The position numbers and the translations under genes are program-made. A DNA stretch of 64,000 nt from assembly GCA_029990175.1 (NCBI GenBank), contig JARKIP010000051.1, forward strand, positions 1 through 64,000. Reading direction: 5' to 3'. Under the pieces are notes generated by a model that was not told where the DNA came from, did no database searches, and saw nothing but the letters and a program-made list of their open reading frames with translations. Origin of the DNA: Petunia secreta (lineage: Eukaryota > Streptophyta > Magnoliopsida > Solanales > Solanaceae). Shown one piece after another: positions 11,780 to 23,977 of the stretch (the first letter of the stretch is position 1; the number at the start of each line of letters is the position of its first letter).

Positions 11780-14270
11780 AAAATGGCTAAGAGACTAAAT
11801 TTGATGGAAAAATATGAATATCTTTATATTACTACAAGAATGTCGGGTGAGATATATGTGCTTGAAAAGCTCCCCGCCTCTTCCTCGAGTATGCACTACT
11901 CAAAATATAAGTGTGGTAAAATTATATGTGCATGCCACAATAAACTTTTAGTTTATTGTTACAATACTCATGCTATAGTAAACTAGAAGTTTACTAGATG
12001 AATAAATTTATAAGTTGGCATGACCGGTTTGACCATCCCGGTTCAAATATGATGCACAGAGTATATAAATGAGAATTCGCATGGGTATATACTGATGAAT
12101 CAAGATTCTTCAAGAATTCTTTTTGTGCTGTTTGTTCTCAAGATATATAAATTATTCGACCAACTAAATTTGGGATCAGGATCCCCGCACTTCTGGAATG
12201 TATAAAAGGTGAATATGGACCCGTTCACCTGCCATGTGGACCATATAATTGTTATATGATTGATGCATCTATGATAAGGTCACATGTGTGTTTTATTACA
12301 AACCCGCAATGGCACTTGCGAGGTTAAGTATTTGCTCAAATAAATCTTATGATGAGCATATTTCCAAATTATGCAATCAAGACAAGTTATCTCGATAATG
12401 TTGGCAAGCAAGTTTAGCAGATTCATATATTGAAAGCCTCAAATTGCTAAACCATGCATATGAGAACAATGTTGCCTAAATCAGGTATGAGGTATGGTAT
12501 ATCCACAAAGCAGCACTTGTGCACGACATGCCACAAAATGAATTCCCCCTCATAATTGGTTCAGGGTCAGGAACCAAATATTTTCCATCTAATTTTAATG
12601 TGCGGTATATTATCACTTGCTCCACCGCAACGCACAAAGATGGATCCCATATATGGTTGGGAACGAATGTTAGTTTGGCTAACATTAGGGGGAGAAATTA
12701 AAGCAGCTGAGGAATAAATAAATTAAATTATCATTTGATTATGATCCTCATATAAAGATAATACAAGTCACTGTCAGACGCATTACTGACCCAAAGAAAA
12801 ATATTATATTCCAGCTGCTAATGCTCCTGTTGTCCTGGTGAGACAATCTATTTATGTCAATGAGTCTAAGGTACGCCTGAAGTGTGATAGACCACTCAGT
12901 TCCAAAAGATAAATTCTTGAAAAAGGAAAGGAGCAAATGATTATGATGGTCAAATAAGGAGGCAGGGCTCTAAAATAGCCCGCGACATAACACTTCATAA
13001 AACCTCCTCAGGAGAGGTTCAGGTACCTGAAAATTTATGAATGTGAAGAGATCTCAATATGTTATGTCGGATTGAGAACCGAGATATGAAATTATCGTCG
13101 ACGATATCTTACATATATTATAAAAGCTCAATATTTATATGATTATGAGGATCTTGAGCTTAAGTCTGTTAGAAATACAGACATGAAATTATTGGCCAAA
13201 AAATAGAAAAATGCATTCAAGCAAAAATTGGCTTCACTCGAGTGACGTGAAGTTTTTGGATCTATAGTCCAAACACCTGAAGGTGCAAAGCCAGTGGTGT
13301 ACAAAGATATTTTTTTGTGCAAAAATATTGATAATAATAAGTCGTTAAATATAAAGTACGACTTGATGCATAAAGATCTGACATTGATTATATGGAGCTA
13401 TATTCTCCTTTGGTGGATGCGATCACCTCCAGGTATATTGTATGTCTTGCAGTGCATGAAAGACTTGATATGCATATGAATGTTGCAACAACCTTTTATA
13501 TGGCTCATTGAGCAACAATATATTTATCCTTGACGGATTCAAAATCCTTGAAGCATGTAAAAGTTCCCGGGAAACCTATTCAATGAAGCTTCATAAATAT
13601 TTATACGGATTAAAACACTCCGGCCACATGTGGTAAAATTGGGTTTGCAAGCTTCTTGGTATTGGAATATTATATTTTAATGCAATTGGTGTGTTGAAGT
13701 ATCTTACCAAATATACTCCACCGGTTATAGCTTTTGTTATAAGCTTATTGGTAAGATTTAGTTCTTCCTCAATGCGAAGACATCAGAAGAATACATGGTA
13801 TCTACTTGATCCCCAAAGCCCGATATGAACTTGGTATTTATTTGTTGTGGTAGAATACCTATATTATGGTATTTTATAAAATCAATTGTTGCTGCTACAT
13901 CTTCAATTTATGAAGAGATAATAGCCATGCTTGAAGCTATGCTACATTATTGGTGATTGAGATCAAAGACTCAACATATTCAACAACAATGTTGTATTTC
14001 TTTGAAGACGAGGATCCCAGTAATGTTATATGAAATATTGCATGGATAGTTCAGTTAAAAGGAAGATACAACTGAAGGAGACAAATATTTAACAAGATTC
14101 CTTTTCAGTCGTGATCTTCAAAAGAATGATGAAGTTAATGCTGAAGAATTCACTCCAGTAATAGTTTGGCGGATCTGTCCACTAAGTCATTGCCAATCTC
14201 AACATTTGAGAAGCTGATTTACAAGATTGGAATGTGTCATCTTCAAGATATTGAATGACCTTTTCATCAG
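11780..14270 (+). pseudogene. Degenerate copia pol of element C (integrase, RT, RNase H remnants)
   Basis: No long frame survives, but family landmarks can be read in pieces. The GAG-pre-integrase motif HDRFDHPGSNMM lies near 12020-12060. An integrase remnant PVHLPCGPYNCYMIDAS lies near 12220-12270. The pre-RT box APPQRTKMDP is near 12622. The C-terminal RNase H tail SLADLSTKSLPISTFEKL is near 14165-14220. Stops and frameshifts occur throughout, so this is not functional. Confidence 0.75.
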
Positions 14271-14480
14271 GGGGAGTAAAGTACGCGCTGCACTCTTTTT
14301 CCCTTAACAAGGTTTTATCCCACTTGGGTTTTACTTGTAAGGTTTTTAATGAGGCAGCTCTAAAGGCGTATTACAGAATGTGTGTACTCTTTTTCCTTCA
14401 CTAGGCTTTTTCCCATCGGGTTTTTCCTAGTAAGGTTTTAACGAGGCACATTACCTTCTAAATGGTCATCCAAGGGGGAG

Positions 14481-14793
14481 TGTTGTAAATCCATGTATAA
14501 TGTGGATGACCACTACTCATCATTTACTCAATTGTAACCTATGGTTTACTACCCCACTTTCTCCTACTTAATTTTTCCCCACTTTCTCCTACTTAATTCC
14601 CCATTTAGTCACCTCTTAATTCTTGTAATCTTTGGGATGACTTGTAACTTCCTATGTATTGGTGTCCTATAAATAGATGACACTTTGTCTATGGAAGATA
14701 TACTTGAAATACTTGGAGAATAATACATGTTCTTCTTTATCCTCTCATATATTTTATCTTGTTCTTGCACTCTTTTACCTTTATTTTACAACA
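14481..14793 (+). repeat. 3' LTR of copia element C
   Basis: 313 bp, closely matching the 5' LTR, with the equivalent TATA box at 14668-14675. It is preceded by a polypurine tract and followed by the GCAAT target duplication. Confidence 0.92.
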
Positions 14794-14798
14794 GCAAT

Positions 14799-15475
14799 AT
14801 ACTTAATTTGATTTTGGTTATTTATTGCACATTATACACGACTCAAATGAAACCTGTTGAGATGCCTAGTACAACACATGTACTTTATTTTATATATCAA
14901 CATTTATTAGATGAGTAACGCACTCTTAAATATAAATTCGGTAATTAAATCTAAATAAATTTTTCAAGGGCAAGAAAGCACTTGGACAAAACACTCTTTA
15001 CTGTTGGAAGTAATGACTAGTCGTTGGAAAAACTTGGTCATGTGCCATTTTTCTGTGATTGATTATGCAAAAAATTTTTTGTTTTACATATCTATTTTAT
15101 GGCCATGTGCCATTCAACTTGCCTAAATTTTTATGTGGTGAGCTTCCAATAAAATCAAATTTTTGTTAGGATCCAGCTTTTTGTTTCAGTGTTACACTTG
15201 TTGCCTAAGTCAAGTATAGTTTGCCCCCACATTCCGTTCACTATTGCACTTGGTGCCAAAAACGAGTATGATTGGAAGCAAACTAATGAAATTGATTCAT
15301 TTGAATGAGTTTAGTTTCACATTGTAGTTAATAATCAATACAACGTATAATTGATCTAATTCATTGAGTTACATAACATGCATGATTTATAAAAGTAAAA
15401 ATTTAATAACTAGGTAGAAATAATCATAAATTGGCTAAGGTACATTCTAAGTGCCTTTTTAAATTAGAAACTAAA
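14799..15475. other. Intergenic, nothing recognised
   Basis: AT-rich DNA between element C and the unrecognised pseudogene. No supportable feature seen. Confidence 0.5.
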
Positions 15476-15477
15476 GT

Positions 15478-16050
15478 ACAGACTTAATATTCATCACTTT
15501 TCGTATCTGGTACAATTTCAACAACGTCTTCATCTTCATCAATATCTTCGTCTTCATTATTAGACGATTCAAAGGTAAAAGAATTGAATCGCAATTCCCA
15601 ATTATCTTCTTGATCTTAGAAAATTTGAGTAATACTGTCTCCATCAACGGAGTCTTTTTTCACACAACAATAGGGGACTCCGAAATCCAATGTTATTGAT
15701 AAATATTTCGGATGCCCCTGCGATTCCTTAATCATTGGATATACCATATAGAAATAATCACGATGCAACTTTTTATTTTCTAATATTCGCCAATATTGCT
15801 CTTCATCTGCGGCACGAAAGTAGTTAACATATTCTAAGGCATGAAAAGAGCACTGTATGATTTGTTGCCTTTAAGGCTGTATAACAACGAAGCATGTTTT
15901 TCTCAAGGAATGGTTTAATTTTATACTGGTTTATCACTATTGCAACGTGGATTTTCTTAACGAGCTGCTGAAGTTCATGGGTTTTTTTGGGCATCGTAAT
16001 GAAATGGTAAGAAAGAACATGCAATTATGTTTCATTTCTAGACATAGTCT
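15478..16050 (-). pseudogene. Unrecognised plant gene remnant
   Basis: Two conserved-looking pieces can be read on the minus strand. Upstream is KKTHELQQLVKKIHVAIVIN. After a frame change near 15840 comes HALEYVNYFRAADEEQYW, then GHPKYLSITLDFGVPYCC, SVDGDSITQIF, an in-frame stop, QEDNWELRFNSF and an acidic tail ending near 15488. Codon-like conservation is supported by a second copy at 63350-63640 that shares several of these blocks. I do not recognise the family. The in-frame stop and the frame change make it a pseudogene, unless the frame change hides an intron. Confidence 0.5.
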
Positions 16051-16059
16051 TGCAAATTT

Positions 16060-16680
16060 ATAATAGAATAGTTACACAATTGAATAAGAAAGCACTAAAC
16101 GACTTGTCAAATCAACCTTCATATGCGGACCTTTATTTGGACCCATCAATGTGGACTTAATATTTTGTAAAAGTATTATCTTTTCGAAGATATAGGAAAT
16201 ATGAGTTAGATATTTATATCATTGACACATGTGAGTCTATAATTGTACTTTGATAAGGACTAAAAGACCTGTTAAACTAGCCTTTACCTGTGGATCATAT
16301 ATGGCATGAGGACCTTTATTTAGACCCCATCAATATGTGCTTAATGAAAAAATATTATCTTAACATGATAAGATCTTCAAAGAAATCTTATCTTTTCAAA
16401 TGGAAATGCTCTGAAGGTCGATAAATGTGTTCTAGAATACAGTTTGACGAATACACCATTTTCTGATGCAATTGCCAAGGCGATCCTGCTTATGTTCCTC
16501 TTAACACAATGCCGCAATATTCGCCAGGCCGGAAGTGACATCCATTACAATAAAAGCAAGATATAGGGAAGATATCATATTTAGATGATGACCTTGAGTT
16601 AGTTTCAATACATTATGATGCACATTTAAATGAATGTGTCGATATCTCAAGATCATCAGGCAACAATATAAAGAGATTGT
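16060..16680. repeat. Left copy of a duplicated segment flanking the copia insertion
   Basis: This segment matches 28068-28590 in the same order. Shared blocks include TTTCTGATGCAATTGCCAAG, ACACAATGCCGCAATAT and GTGACATCCATTACAATAAA. It also contains an internal partial duplication: the stretch near 16085-16165 resembles 16255-16335. It may be part of the same degraded locus as the pseudogene beside it. Confidence 0.7.
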
Positions 16681-17117
16681 TGTTAGTTTTGGCCCACGTG
16701 GCCAATGGCTTTGTTTTGTTTAATAAAATAAATAAATAATATTGGCTAAATTCTATTTAATTAAGGTAAGTTAGTTATTATGCTTAAAAACTTCTCACTA
16801 TCCACTTTGATGGAAAGTGGAAATCATGGGTTGAAAACTGGTCCTCTCTCTGTCTTTTAAAAATAGTAGAACAAGTATTCCATCAATAAGTTCTAGAAAA
16901 GCAATAAAGAAAAGAGAGAGAAAAATTATCAAGAAAGAAAGGAGAAATCAAGCAATTCCGAATTCAAGGTTGATCAAGAAAATACCATGGATTCAGGTTT
17001 ATTTTCTTGATAAAGTATTCAATTGTGAAGATGATTGTGTTTTACGATCCTGAAATATTGGTTGAGTTTTATCTTAGATTATTTATGATCACAGTCTTGA
17101 ATTAAAAAACTCTTACA
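16681..17117 (+). repeat. 5' LTR of copia H
   Basis: 437 bp, starting TGTTAGTTTTGGCCCACG and ending CTCTTACA. The primer-binding site begins two bases later. It matches 27477-27913 with about seven substitutions, all in the first half. Confidence 0.92.
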
Positions 17118-17912
17118 TGTGGTATCAGAGCCAGGTTAAAGAATTAATGATTTTTCATCATATAGAGTATAATCTTATGAACCCTAATTATATGATTTAG
17201 GGATTTGTAACACTGTTAAGTACCTTAGAGCTTACTCTGGAATTGGATTGAAAATAATCCGATGTATAATTAGTTAATTCACTTACAAAACTTTATAAAA
17301 ATTTCGGTGCATCTCCTGTAAGTGAGTCAACTTAATGTTGATTATAATTCTCAAATGATGACACGAAATAGGTCTTGAAATCACGTGAATTGTTAGGCAG
17401 TTTACATTGAAGTTTTCCTTTGACTGTGTTAAAGTCATGATGCAAATTATATTACTTGCTTGCTAGTAAATTTCCACTGATATTGGAAGGAACTAAAGTA
17501 ATTATGAGTATTGTATAAAATACTGTAGTGGAATTTATGTAATATTCTATGATATACATACTTTATATGTGCCTGCAAATAAAGAGATTCAACATGCATT
17601 GTTGATCACTCTACATTAAAAAGATGATTGTTACCCTTCTATTATGTAAAATTTATCTCTCTTGATAATAAATTTATTTATATCCTAAATTTCATAGACT
17701 GAATTAATTATGAAACCCAAAAAAGTATTGCCTTCACAAATTCTTAGGAATTATTATGTCAGATTCGTTAATCACCAAAGTGGTCGAATCTTTATGAAAA
17801 TTAATTCTAAAAATAATGGTTAAGTTTATATTCAATTACCCATTAAATTTGATGCTTGTAAATGATGTAAAATACTTATGGGTAAGTTGAAATTCATGGT
17901 TATAGGACATCG

Positions 17913-18374
17913 ATGGATCGCCCAAAGCTGGTTCAAGAGGAAACAAGGCTAAAGAACCAAGGAACCCACTCTATTAACCTTGTAGGCCACCAAGGAGCTG
18001 GAAAGAAAGGAAAGAAGCATGTTAAGGGCAAACAGAGGAACCATAATGTTAGTGAGTCCTCTCATCAAGTACGTAAGAAGGAACACAAGAATGATAAGTG
18101 TCGTTTCTGTGGAAAATCTGGACACTTTCAGAAAGACTGCCTGAAACGTAAGGCATGGTTTGAGAAGAAAGGTAAGCCTTGTGCTTTTACGTGTCTCGAA
18201 TCAAATTTAACTGAAGTTCCTTATAATACTTGGTGGATTGACTCTGGTTATACTGTTCATGTTTCTAATACGATGCAGGGATTCCTTACAACCCTAACCA
18301 TAAATCAGAATGAAAGATTTGTGTACATGGGGAATAGAGTGAAGGCACCAGTTCAAGCTATCGGGACGTATCGT
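17913..18374 (+). pseudogene. copia H gag C-terminus and start of protease
   Basis: An open frame carries the CCHC zinc knuckle CRFCGKSGHFQKDC and then the copia aspartic protease motif WWIDSGYTVHVSN, where DSG is the catalytic triad. The N-terminal capsid part of gag is absent. The upstream 17133-17912 lacks a readable frame. Element A cuts the frame after QAIGTYR, and it resumes at 25322 as LILDTGRHLDLF. Confidence 0.85.
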
Positions 18375-19718
18375 TGTTGCTCCCAAACGCACACACAAGT
18401 ATACGTGGTCGCCAAGTAATAAAGTGATAAGATGAGTATCGTTCCCTCGAGGACTATGCAGACTGAGTTCTAGCAAACAATTTATTTAAACTATTCAGGG
18501 ATCTTGTTCCAATAGTGATGAGTTTATTAACTAAAGAACAGTAATTAAATGGTAAAAGTGAATTCAAGCAATGGAGCAAAACTTGGTTGTTATCAGTAAT
18601 AAGGAGACGGTCCAGGGTCAGAGTTACGAACAATCCAGTTGAGTTATCCAATTGATTCCACTTCTTAAATCCCGGGTTACTAACTAACAGATTAATTGTA
18701 CCCGTGAAAACCTTTCAGTTCTTCACGGTCTATGCAGGCTACTCCAATCCCTATATGTCTATGGGTTGAATCACGTGCACGCATTAACGAATTCTGTAAT
18801 GAGTTAAACTAGGCGAGCAAGTATATGTCTATCCTACTCACAAATTGGTTCCCCGATGCCCGGGTTCACAAACTAGTCCTATTCTTTCTTATTACGTAAT
18901 TAAATTCTCTCTTTCGAGTTCAATCTAAAAACCATAGATAATGCGTAATAATCGGGCCCTGACAATTACACAAGTGAAATCAAGAAAGAATAAGCAACCC
19001 GTAATGGGATTCAATTAATGGAAATCAATCTTCAAACATCAACCTTCATGTAATACTCTAACCCTAGAACGATAGATTTAGCTACGCATACTCATAATAA
19101 CAACACAAGGAATTGATGTAATAATGAAATAATGATGTAATAAATTAATGGTAGGAAGAAAAACCCTTGTCTTGATGTTATGAGCTCTCAAATTTGCTCC
19201 AAAGTCTGAACTCCCATGAAAAACTAAGTAAAAGAGTATTTATAGTGTTTACAAACACCTAGTAATAAGTTAGACCCAAGCCTAGACGAAATAGGACATA
19301 AAAACGCGCACAAGGGGCGCTATAACGGGCGCCCTGCGCCTCGGAACGCGTGAGCTTGGACAGAGGACGTCGAAATCAGCCCGCTTTGGGCCTGCGGCGC
19401 GCTGGGAAACGCGCTGGAACACTGGGCGCGGTGGGGCCCGCGGGGCATGCCCTACAGCGCCAGGCCAATTTTCGTGTTTTCTCGCTCCTTTGCTCGCTCG
19501 TGTCGTGCCTTCGTGTGCTCGATCCAATCCTCAATCAAAATCCAATCTTTTCTTGCTCAATCATGCTCTTAAAAGCTCCAATTACACTTCATAACAACCT
19601 ACATACACACGACATAAAATCAGTGTAAAACCACAGTCACAAGCTATAAAACGAGTGAATAAGGTACTAAAACGTGAGGAAATATTAAGGAAATATAGGC
19701 ATAAAATGCCAAACATCA
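18375..19718 (-). repeat. 3' LTR of element A
   Basis: 1344 bp. In element orientation it starts TGATGTTTGGC and ends GGGAGCAACA. A GC-rich block lies at 19305-19475 within otherwise AT-rich sequence. A TATA box copy (plus-strand TATTTATA) is at 19237-19244. Confidence 0.95.
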
Positions 19719-21690
19719 CCACCCCACACTTGAACCCTTGCTCGCCCTCGAGCAAGTCACATCTCACTACCCAACCTAGATAGAACAGGTCTGCCTATGA
19801 CTATGGTTGATACCGACCATTGAACCAATGCACACATGACTACTATGGATCCACAAACATGCCAACAATTTACCAAAACAAAAAAATATGAGAACAACCA
19901 CCCCAAAATAGCTCAAATGCACAAACTCAACTTAATGCAACCATGCTCCCACAAAATCACACCTATCTACTCAACCAAGAAGCCACCAACTTCCCCTATT
20001 TCATGCAAACCATGTGCCCTCACCAATATGAAGCAAAAGAGTGTCCCCCAAATATCACACACAACAATGAATATTAAGAATAGAACGGGGACAATAACAA
20101 TTGAATTCACTCACTCTCATGAAAAGCTCACATGTCACACACAATGTACCATAGGCTTGCCCGTAGTGTAGGACTCCACTAATGTAAGCTCACTCCAATC
20201 GGGATTAACTAGGACTTTAGAAAGGTTGTAATGTAGGCTAAGGGGCGGGTAGGATACATATGGTAATAGTGACTACCTCCCTAAGCACTTTAATACATCA
20301 CAATTAATTAAGCACAAATCTCATCAAGCCACCCAAACCAACAACTTCTACACATACACCTTCTCACAAGTAGCATTTTTCATATAAGTACACACTAGCA
20401 AGGAATGGATATCTTTTTCTCTTTATTTCTTTTTCCACAATTTTTTTCTTTCTTTTCAACTTTGCTATTTTTTTTGTTTTTCAAATTCATCCAACCTTGC
20501 CAATGCTTTCCACTACTTCACAATTTTTACAATTATTCCCCTTCATTAGTTCCACTCAAAAACCTCCCAATTCTAACCACAACTCCAATCAACAACAAAA
20601 TATCAATAAAGTGCTTAAGGAGTAAGGGCCAAAAGAGTCAATTTAGAACAAATGGGTAGGCTCGGGGTGTGGTGCCAACAAAAAGGGTCAATGAAATCAC
20701 AACAACAAAATTTTTTCAAGGTATATATGTAAGGGTAGGCTAACAAAAAGAAGGCCTTGTATCATTTCCCAACTAGAGCGAACCTAGGATTTCGCTTTGC
20801 ACACACACGGGGCAAGTTCTAGACATTAACATGCACATGGAGTAATTAAGAACATGCCTCACGACACACATTGCACATGGTCCACACAAAAAGGTTCCAT
20901 CAACAACTCTCAACTAAGCTTCTAGAATGCAACTTGTGGAAATTTAAGCACTAATGCACAAAGGTTCACAATCAAGTCAAGCAAGCGGACTCAAGCATCT
21001 CAAGGGAGTCGTTCCAATTTTTCCTAGGCATGCATCAAATTAAAACCCAAGGACACCACAAATAGCACATGCAATCACTTCAAGTCCACCAGTATCAAAC
21101 ACATCAAAGGCACCTAGCATTCTACCTCTTTCCTACGTCTAGGGTCATCTACAACTAACTATCCTAATCCTAAAAAAAATAAAAACTACCCGGTTCAAAG
21201 GCCTCCCCGTGGAAAAGAACCGAGGCCATAAGAAAAACCACGGGGTGGATGACATGTACCACTAATAAAGACTAAAAAGAAAATCTTTTTGGAATTTTTC
21301 ATTGGTTTTCTAATTTTTTTTTCATATATTAAAGCAAGAAACAAATAAAAATAAAGTCAAGTGACAAAAGAAAAATCCTATGGTACATGCATCCCTAACC
21401 TCAAAAATAGATAAAGGGTAGTTCCCCACCCCACACTTAAACTAAGCACTGTCCTCAGTGCTAAAAATAAGCAAGCGCAAGGTAAGGAAAACTTCCCTGA
21501 AGATTCTAGTCCTTGGTGCTAGCATCCTCCAAGCTTTCATATAGTATGAGGTACTCAGACTTCCCTCATCAGGTCATCAATATTAGGCAAGGGCGAGGAC
21601 ACCCCACACTTAGCCTCGACATTACATGAACCTGCAATCCAAGGAAAAACAACAACTACGTGACACTATAAATAAAATAATACAAGTACA
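19719..21690 (-). other. Non-coding 3' region of element A
   Basis: About 2 kb between the hairpins and the 3' LTR, with no meaningful frame. It contains C/A-rich blocks, T-rich tracts near 20410-20500 and 21290-21330, and ends next to the LTR in AAGTGTGGGGTGG on the minus strand, a weak polypurine tract. This region is well preserved in copy B (50838-52808). Confidence 0.75.
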
Positions 21691-21741
21691 AACTCGGGTT
21701 GCCTCCCGAGAAGCGCCTTAGTTAACGTCGTGGCACGACGA
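21691..21741 (-). other. Double hairpin downstream of the element A gag-protease stop
   Basis: Two perfect inverted repeats lie just past the TGA stop at 21754-21752. CGTCGTGGCACGACG spans 21726-21740. CTCGGG...CCCGAG spans 21693-21710, with a 6-base loop. Both are kept exactly in copy B at 52842-52856 and 52809-52826. I infer an RNA structure in the element transcript. A role in packaging, 3'-end control or translation is unknown. Confidence 0.65.
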
Positions 21742-21751
21742 CACTTTTAGC

Positions 21752-23890
21752 TCACTTCCAGCCTTTATGTCTTCTCTTCTTACGCCGAACTTTTACTTTC
21801 TTCCCTTCTTTTAGAGAACCCATCTTCAACTTCACATGTGGTTTACTTCCATCTTCTTGTTTGACACATTCAATCATAGAGCACTCTTCCACCTTAGCTA
21901 TGTGCTCCTTCTCATTATAAACCTTGAAAGTAACCTTTTCTCCATGCGCTCTAACAGTCATCTCACCCAGCTCCATGTCAATAATTGCCTTCGAGGTGAC
22001 TAAGAATGGTCTCCCCAAAATGATTGGAGCTTCTCGGTCCTCTTCATAATCTAGGACTACAAAATCAGCAGAGAATGTAAACTTACCAACTTTTAGCAAC
22101 ACATCCTCCAACTTACCATCAGGGTGAGTGAGAGATCCATCTGCCATCTTAAGAGTAACTGAAGAGGGCTTGACTGCTCCTAGCCCTAACCTTTTGCAAA
22201 CAGACAGAGGCATGAGATTTATGCTCGCACCCAAATCACACAAGGCACCAGTGATATTATGCCCTCCAATGGTACAAGGAATAGTAAACCTCCCAGGATC
22301 TTGAAGTTTTGGAGGTAGCTTGCTCAAGATTGTGCTACACTCCTCAACTAAATCAACTGTATCTATCTCTTGAGGCTTCTTCTTCTTGACTAAAATTTCT
22401 TTTAAGAACTTCACAAAGGATGGCATCAATTCAAACACATCAGTCAAAGGAATATTAACTTGAAGTTCTTTCAACATACTCACAAATTTTTGATACTAGG
22501 CCAGATCCTTCGATGGTATAAGTCTCTGTGGGAATGGTGGAGGCGGCAGATGTGCCTCCTTTCTTTCTTCTTTCTTCTTTACCTTCTCCACTTTTTCAAC
22601 TTTTTCTATTTCAGCTCTCTCTTCAGACTTGGCCATCAGCTCTCCACCTTCAATTAAGGTCACTGCAAGACATTGTTCAGGCTCTTTTTTAACAGTGCTT
22701 CTTTCTCCCACCAACTGTCCCAACTGGTGCTCCAAGTTCTTTTGAGCATTGGCAAGATCATGTATGGCTTGTGCATGGGCTGCAGTGTCAGCTATCATTC
22801 TCTGCTAGCCTGCCATTATTTGCTTTAGCATATCTTCAACTGAACTGCTAACCTGCTGTGGTGGAGCTGGAAGTGGGTGGTAATTATTCGGGGCTCTCGT
22901 ATTGCTTTGATAATACCCATTACCAAACTGGTTTTGACTCTGCAGCCTGTTTTGATTACCCACGTAATAAACTGACTCTGGATTAGAGGAGCAAACCTCT
23001 GTAGCATGGTCTTGACCACAAACCTCACAAAAGCTCTGGAGTTGTTGCACTGGAGCCACTGGTTGCTGAGCCTTTTGCAGAGCTAACTTGCTAATTTGAT
23101 TGGAAATAGCATCCATCCTCGCCCTTAGCTCTGAAACTGCATCTAACTGAAGTACCCCTGCAGGTTTCTGCGTAATAGCTCTACCATCTCCCTTCCAATC
23201 AGGATTGCTCTGCGAAAACTTGTCAAGTAAATCATAAATCTGATCAAAATTTAAGGCCAGTACTTGACCTCCAGCAGCAGCATCAACCACGATCTTAGTG
23301 TGTTGGTTCAACCCCTCAACAAAAGTGTGTGCAACAACCTCATTGGATTGGTTGTGGTGTGGACAATCTCTCAATAGAGCTTTGAATCGCTCCCAGGCTG
23401 AATACAAGGATTCTCCTTCTAACTGTCTGAAGGACATAATTTCGCTCCTCAGTCGGGCTGTCTTGGCAGACGGATAAAATTTAGCCAAGAACTTCTTAGC
23501 CAAATCCTCCCAAGTAGTGATAGACCCAGACTTTTCAGCCTTTAACCACTTCTTTGCTGCCCCAATCAGTGAAAACGGGAACAACGTCAAGCGAACATAA
23601 TCAGTAGGAACACCCGCTGGTGTATAAGTATCACTGATCTCCAGAAATTTCTGAATGTGTTGCTGCGGATCCTCATGAAGTAATCCACCATATTGTCCAG
23701 TCACATGCAGCAACTGAATCATGCCGGACTTAATCTCAAAGCCCCCGGTGATAGCGGGCTTAACTATGCTCGATGCTACTCCCTCCAGGCTGGGGAGAGC
23801 AACATCTCGCACGGCTAAAGCTTGGTCTTCTGCCATTCCTGTAGGTAAAGATCGAGCAGGACCTAATACCTGAAACAGCACAAAACTCAA
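21752..23890 (-). pseudogene. gag-protease polyprotein of element A with two in-frame TAG codons
   Basis: Three consecutive open segments lie in one frame: 23890-22805, then 22798-22496, then 22483-21752. The first shows the plant Ty3 capsid pattern: DPQQHIQKFLEI, LFPFSLIGAAKKWL, TTWEDLAKKFLAKFYPSAKT and FRQLEGESLYSAWERFKALL. A Cys/His cluster (CEVCGQDHATEVC) follows. The third is a retropepsin: FTIPCTIGGHNITGALCDLG with catalytic DLGAS, then PIILGRPFL, and a Lys/Arg-rich tail. TAG codons near 22799 and 22493 separate the segments without shifting frame. They could be mutations or suppressible stops. Full-length translation would need readthrough. Confidence 0.88.
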
Positions 23891-23953
23891 AACAAAAATT
23901 AAACCTGAATAGTAAGTAATAAACTGTTCAAAAAGAAATCAGTCAATAATTAG

Positions 23954-23971
23954 TCCCCGGCAACGGCGCCA
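23954..23971 (-). other. Primer-binding site of element A (tRNA-Asp)
   Basis: The minus strand reads TGGCGCCGTTGCCGGGGA, which is complementary to the 3' end of plant tRNA-Asp. It sits six bases inside the 5' LTR. This primer type is typical of the Athila lineage. Confidence 0.85.
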
Positions 23972-23977
23972 AAAACT

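Larger units (their letters stand above)
9646..14793 (+). mobile_element. Ty1/copia LTR retrotransposon C, decayed, both ends intact
   Basis: Two LTRs (9646-9956 and 14481-14793) begin TGTTGTAAATCC and end ACA. The target duplication GCAAT lies at 9641-9645 and 14794-14798. The primer-binding region TTATCAGCACGAG follows the 5' LTR by two bases. The purine tract AAGGGGGAG (14472-14480) abuts the 3' LTR. LTR divergence is about ten differences by eye, so the insertion is moderately old. The internal region holds gag and pol remnants full of stops and cannot encode working proteins. Confidence 0.92.

Noticed and set aside
17913..18419. Open frame with a CCHC zinc knuckle that could be read as a cellular zinc-finger gene
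   Set aside because: It lies between copia LTRs, is followed by the copia protease motif WWIDSG, and its last codons run into the LTR of element A.
19282..19527. Arg/Ala/Pro-rich open frame, present twice (also 24885-25130) and partly at 50377-50679
   Set aside because: It is the GC-rich block of the element A/B LTR read in one frame. The copies agree only because the LTRs are copies.
19836..20659. Plus-strand open frames in the element A interior
   Set aside because: They lie antisense to the element in its non-coding 3' region and have biased, low-complexity composition.
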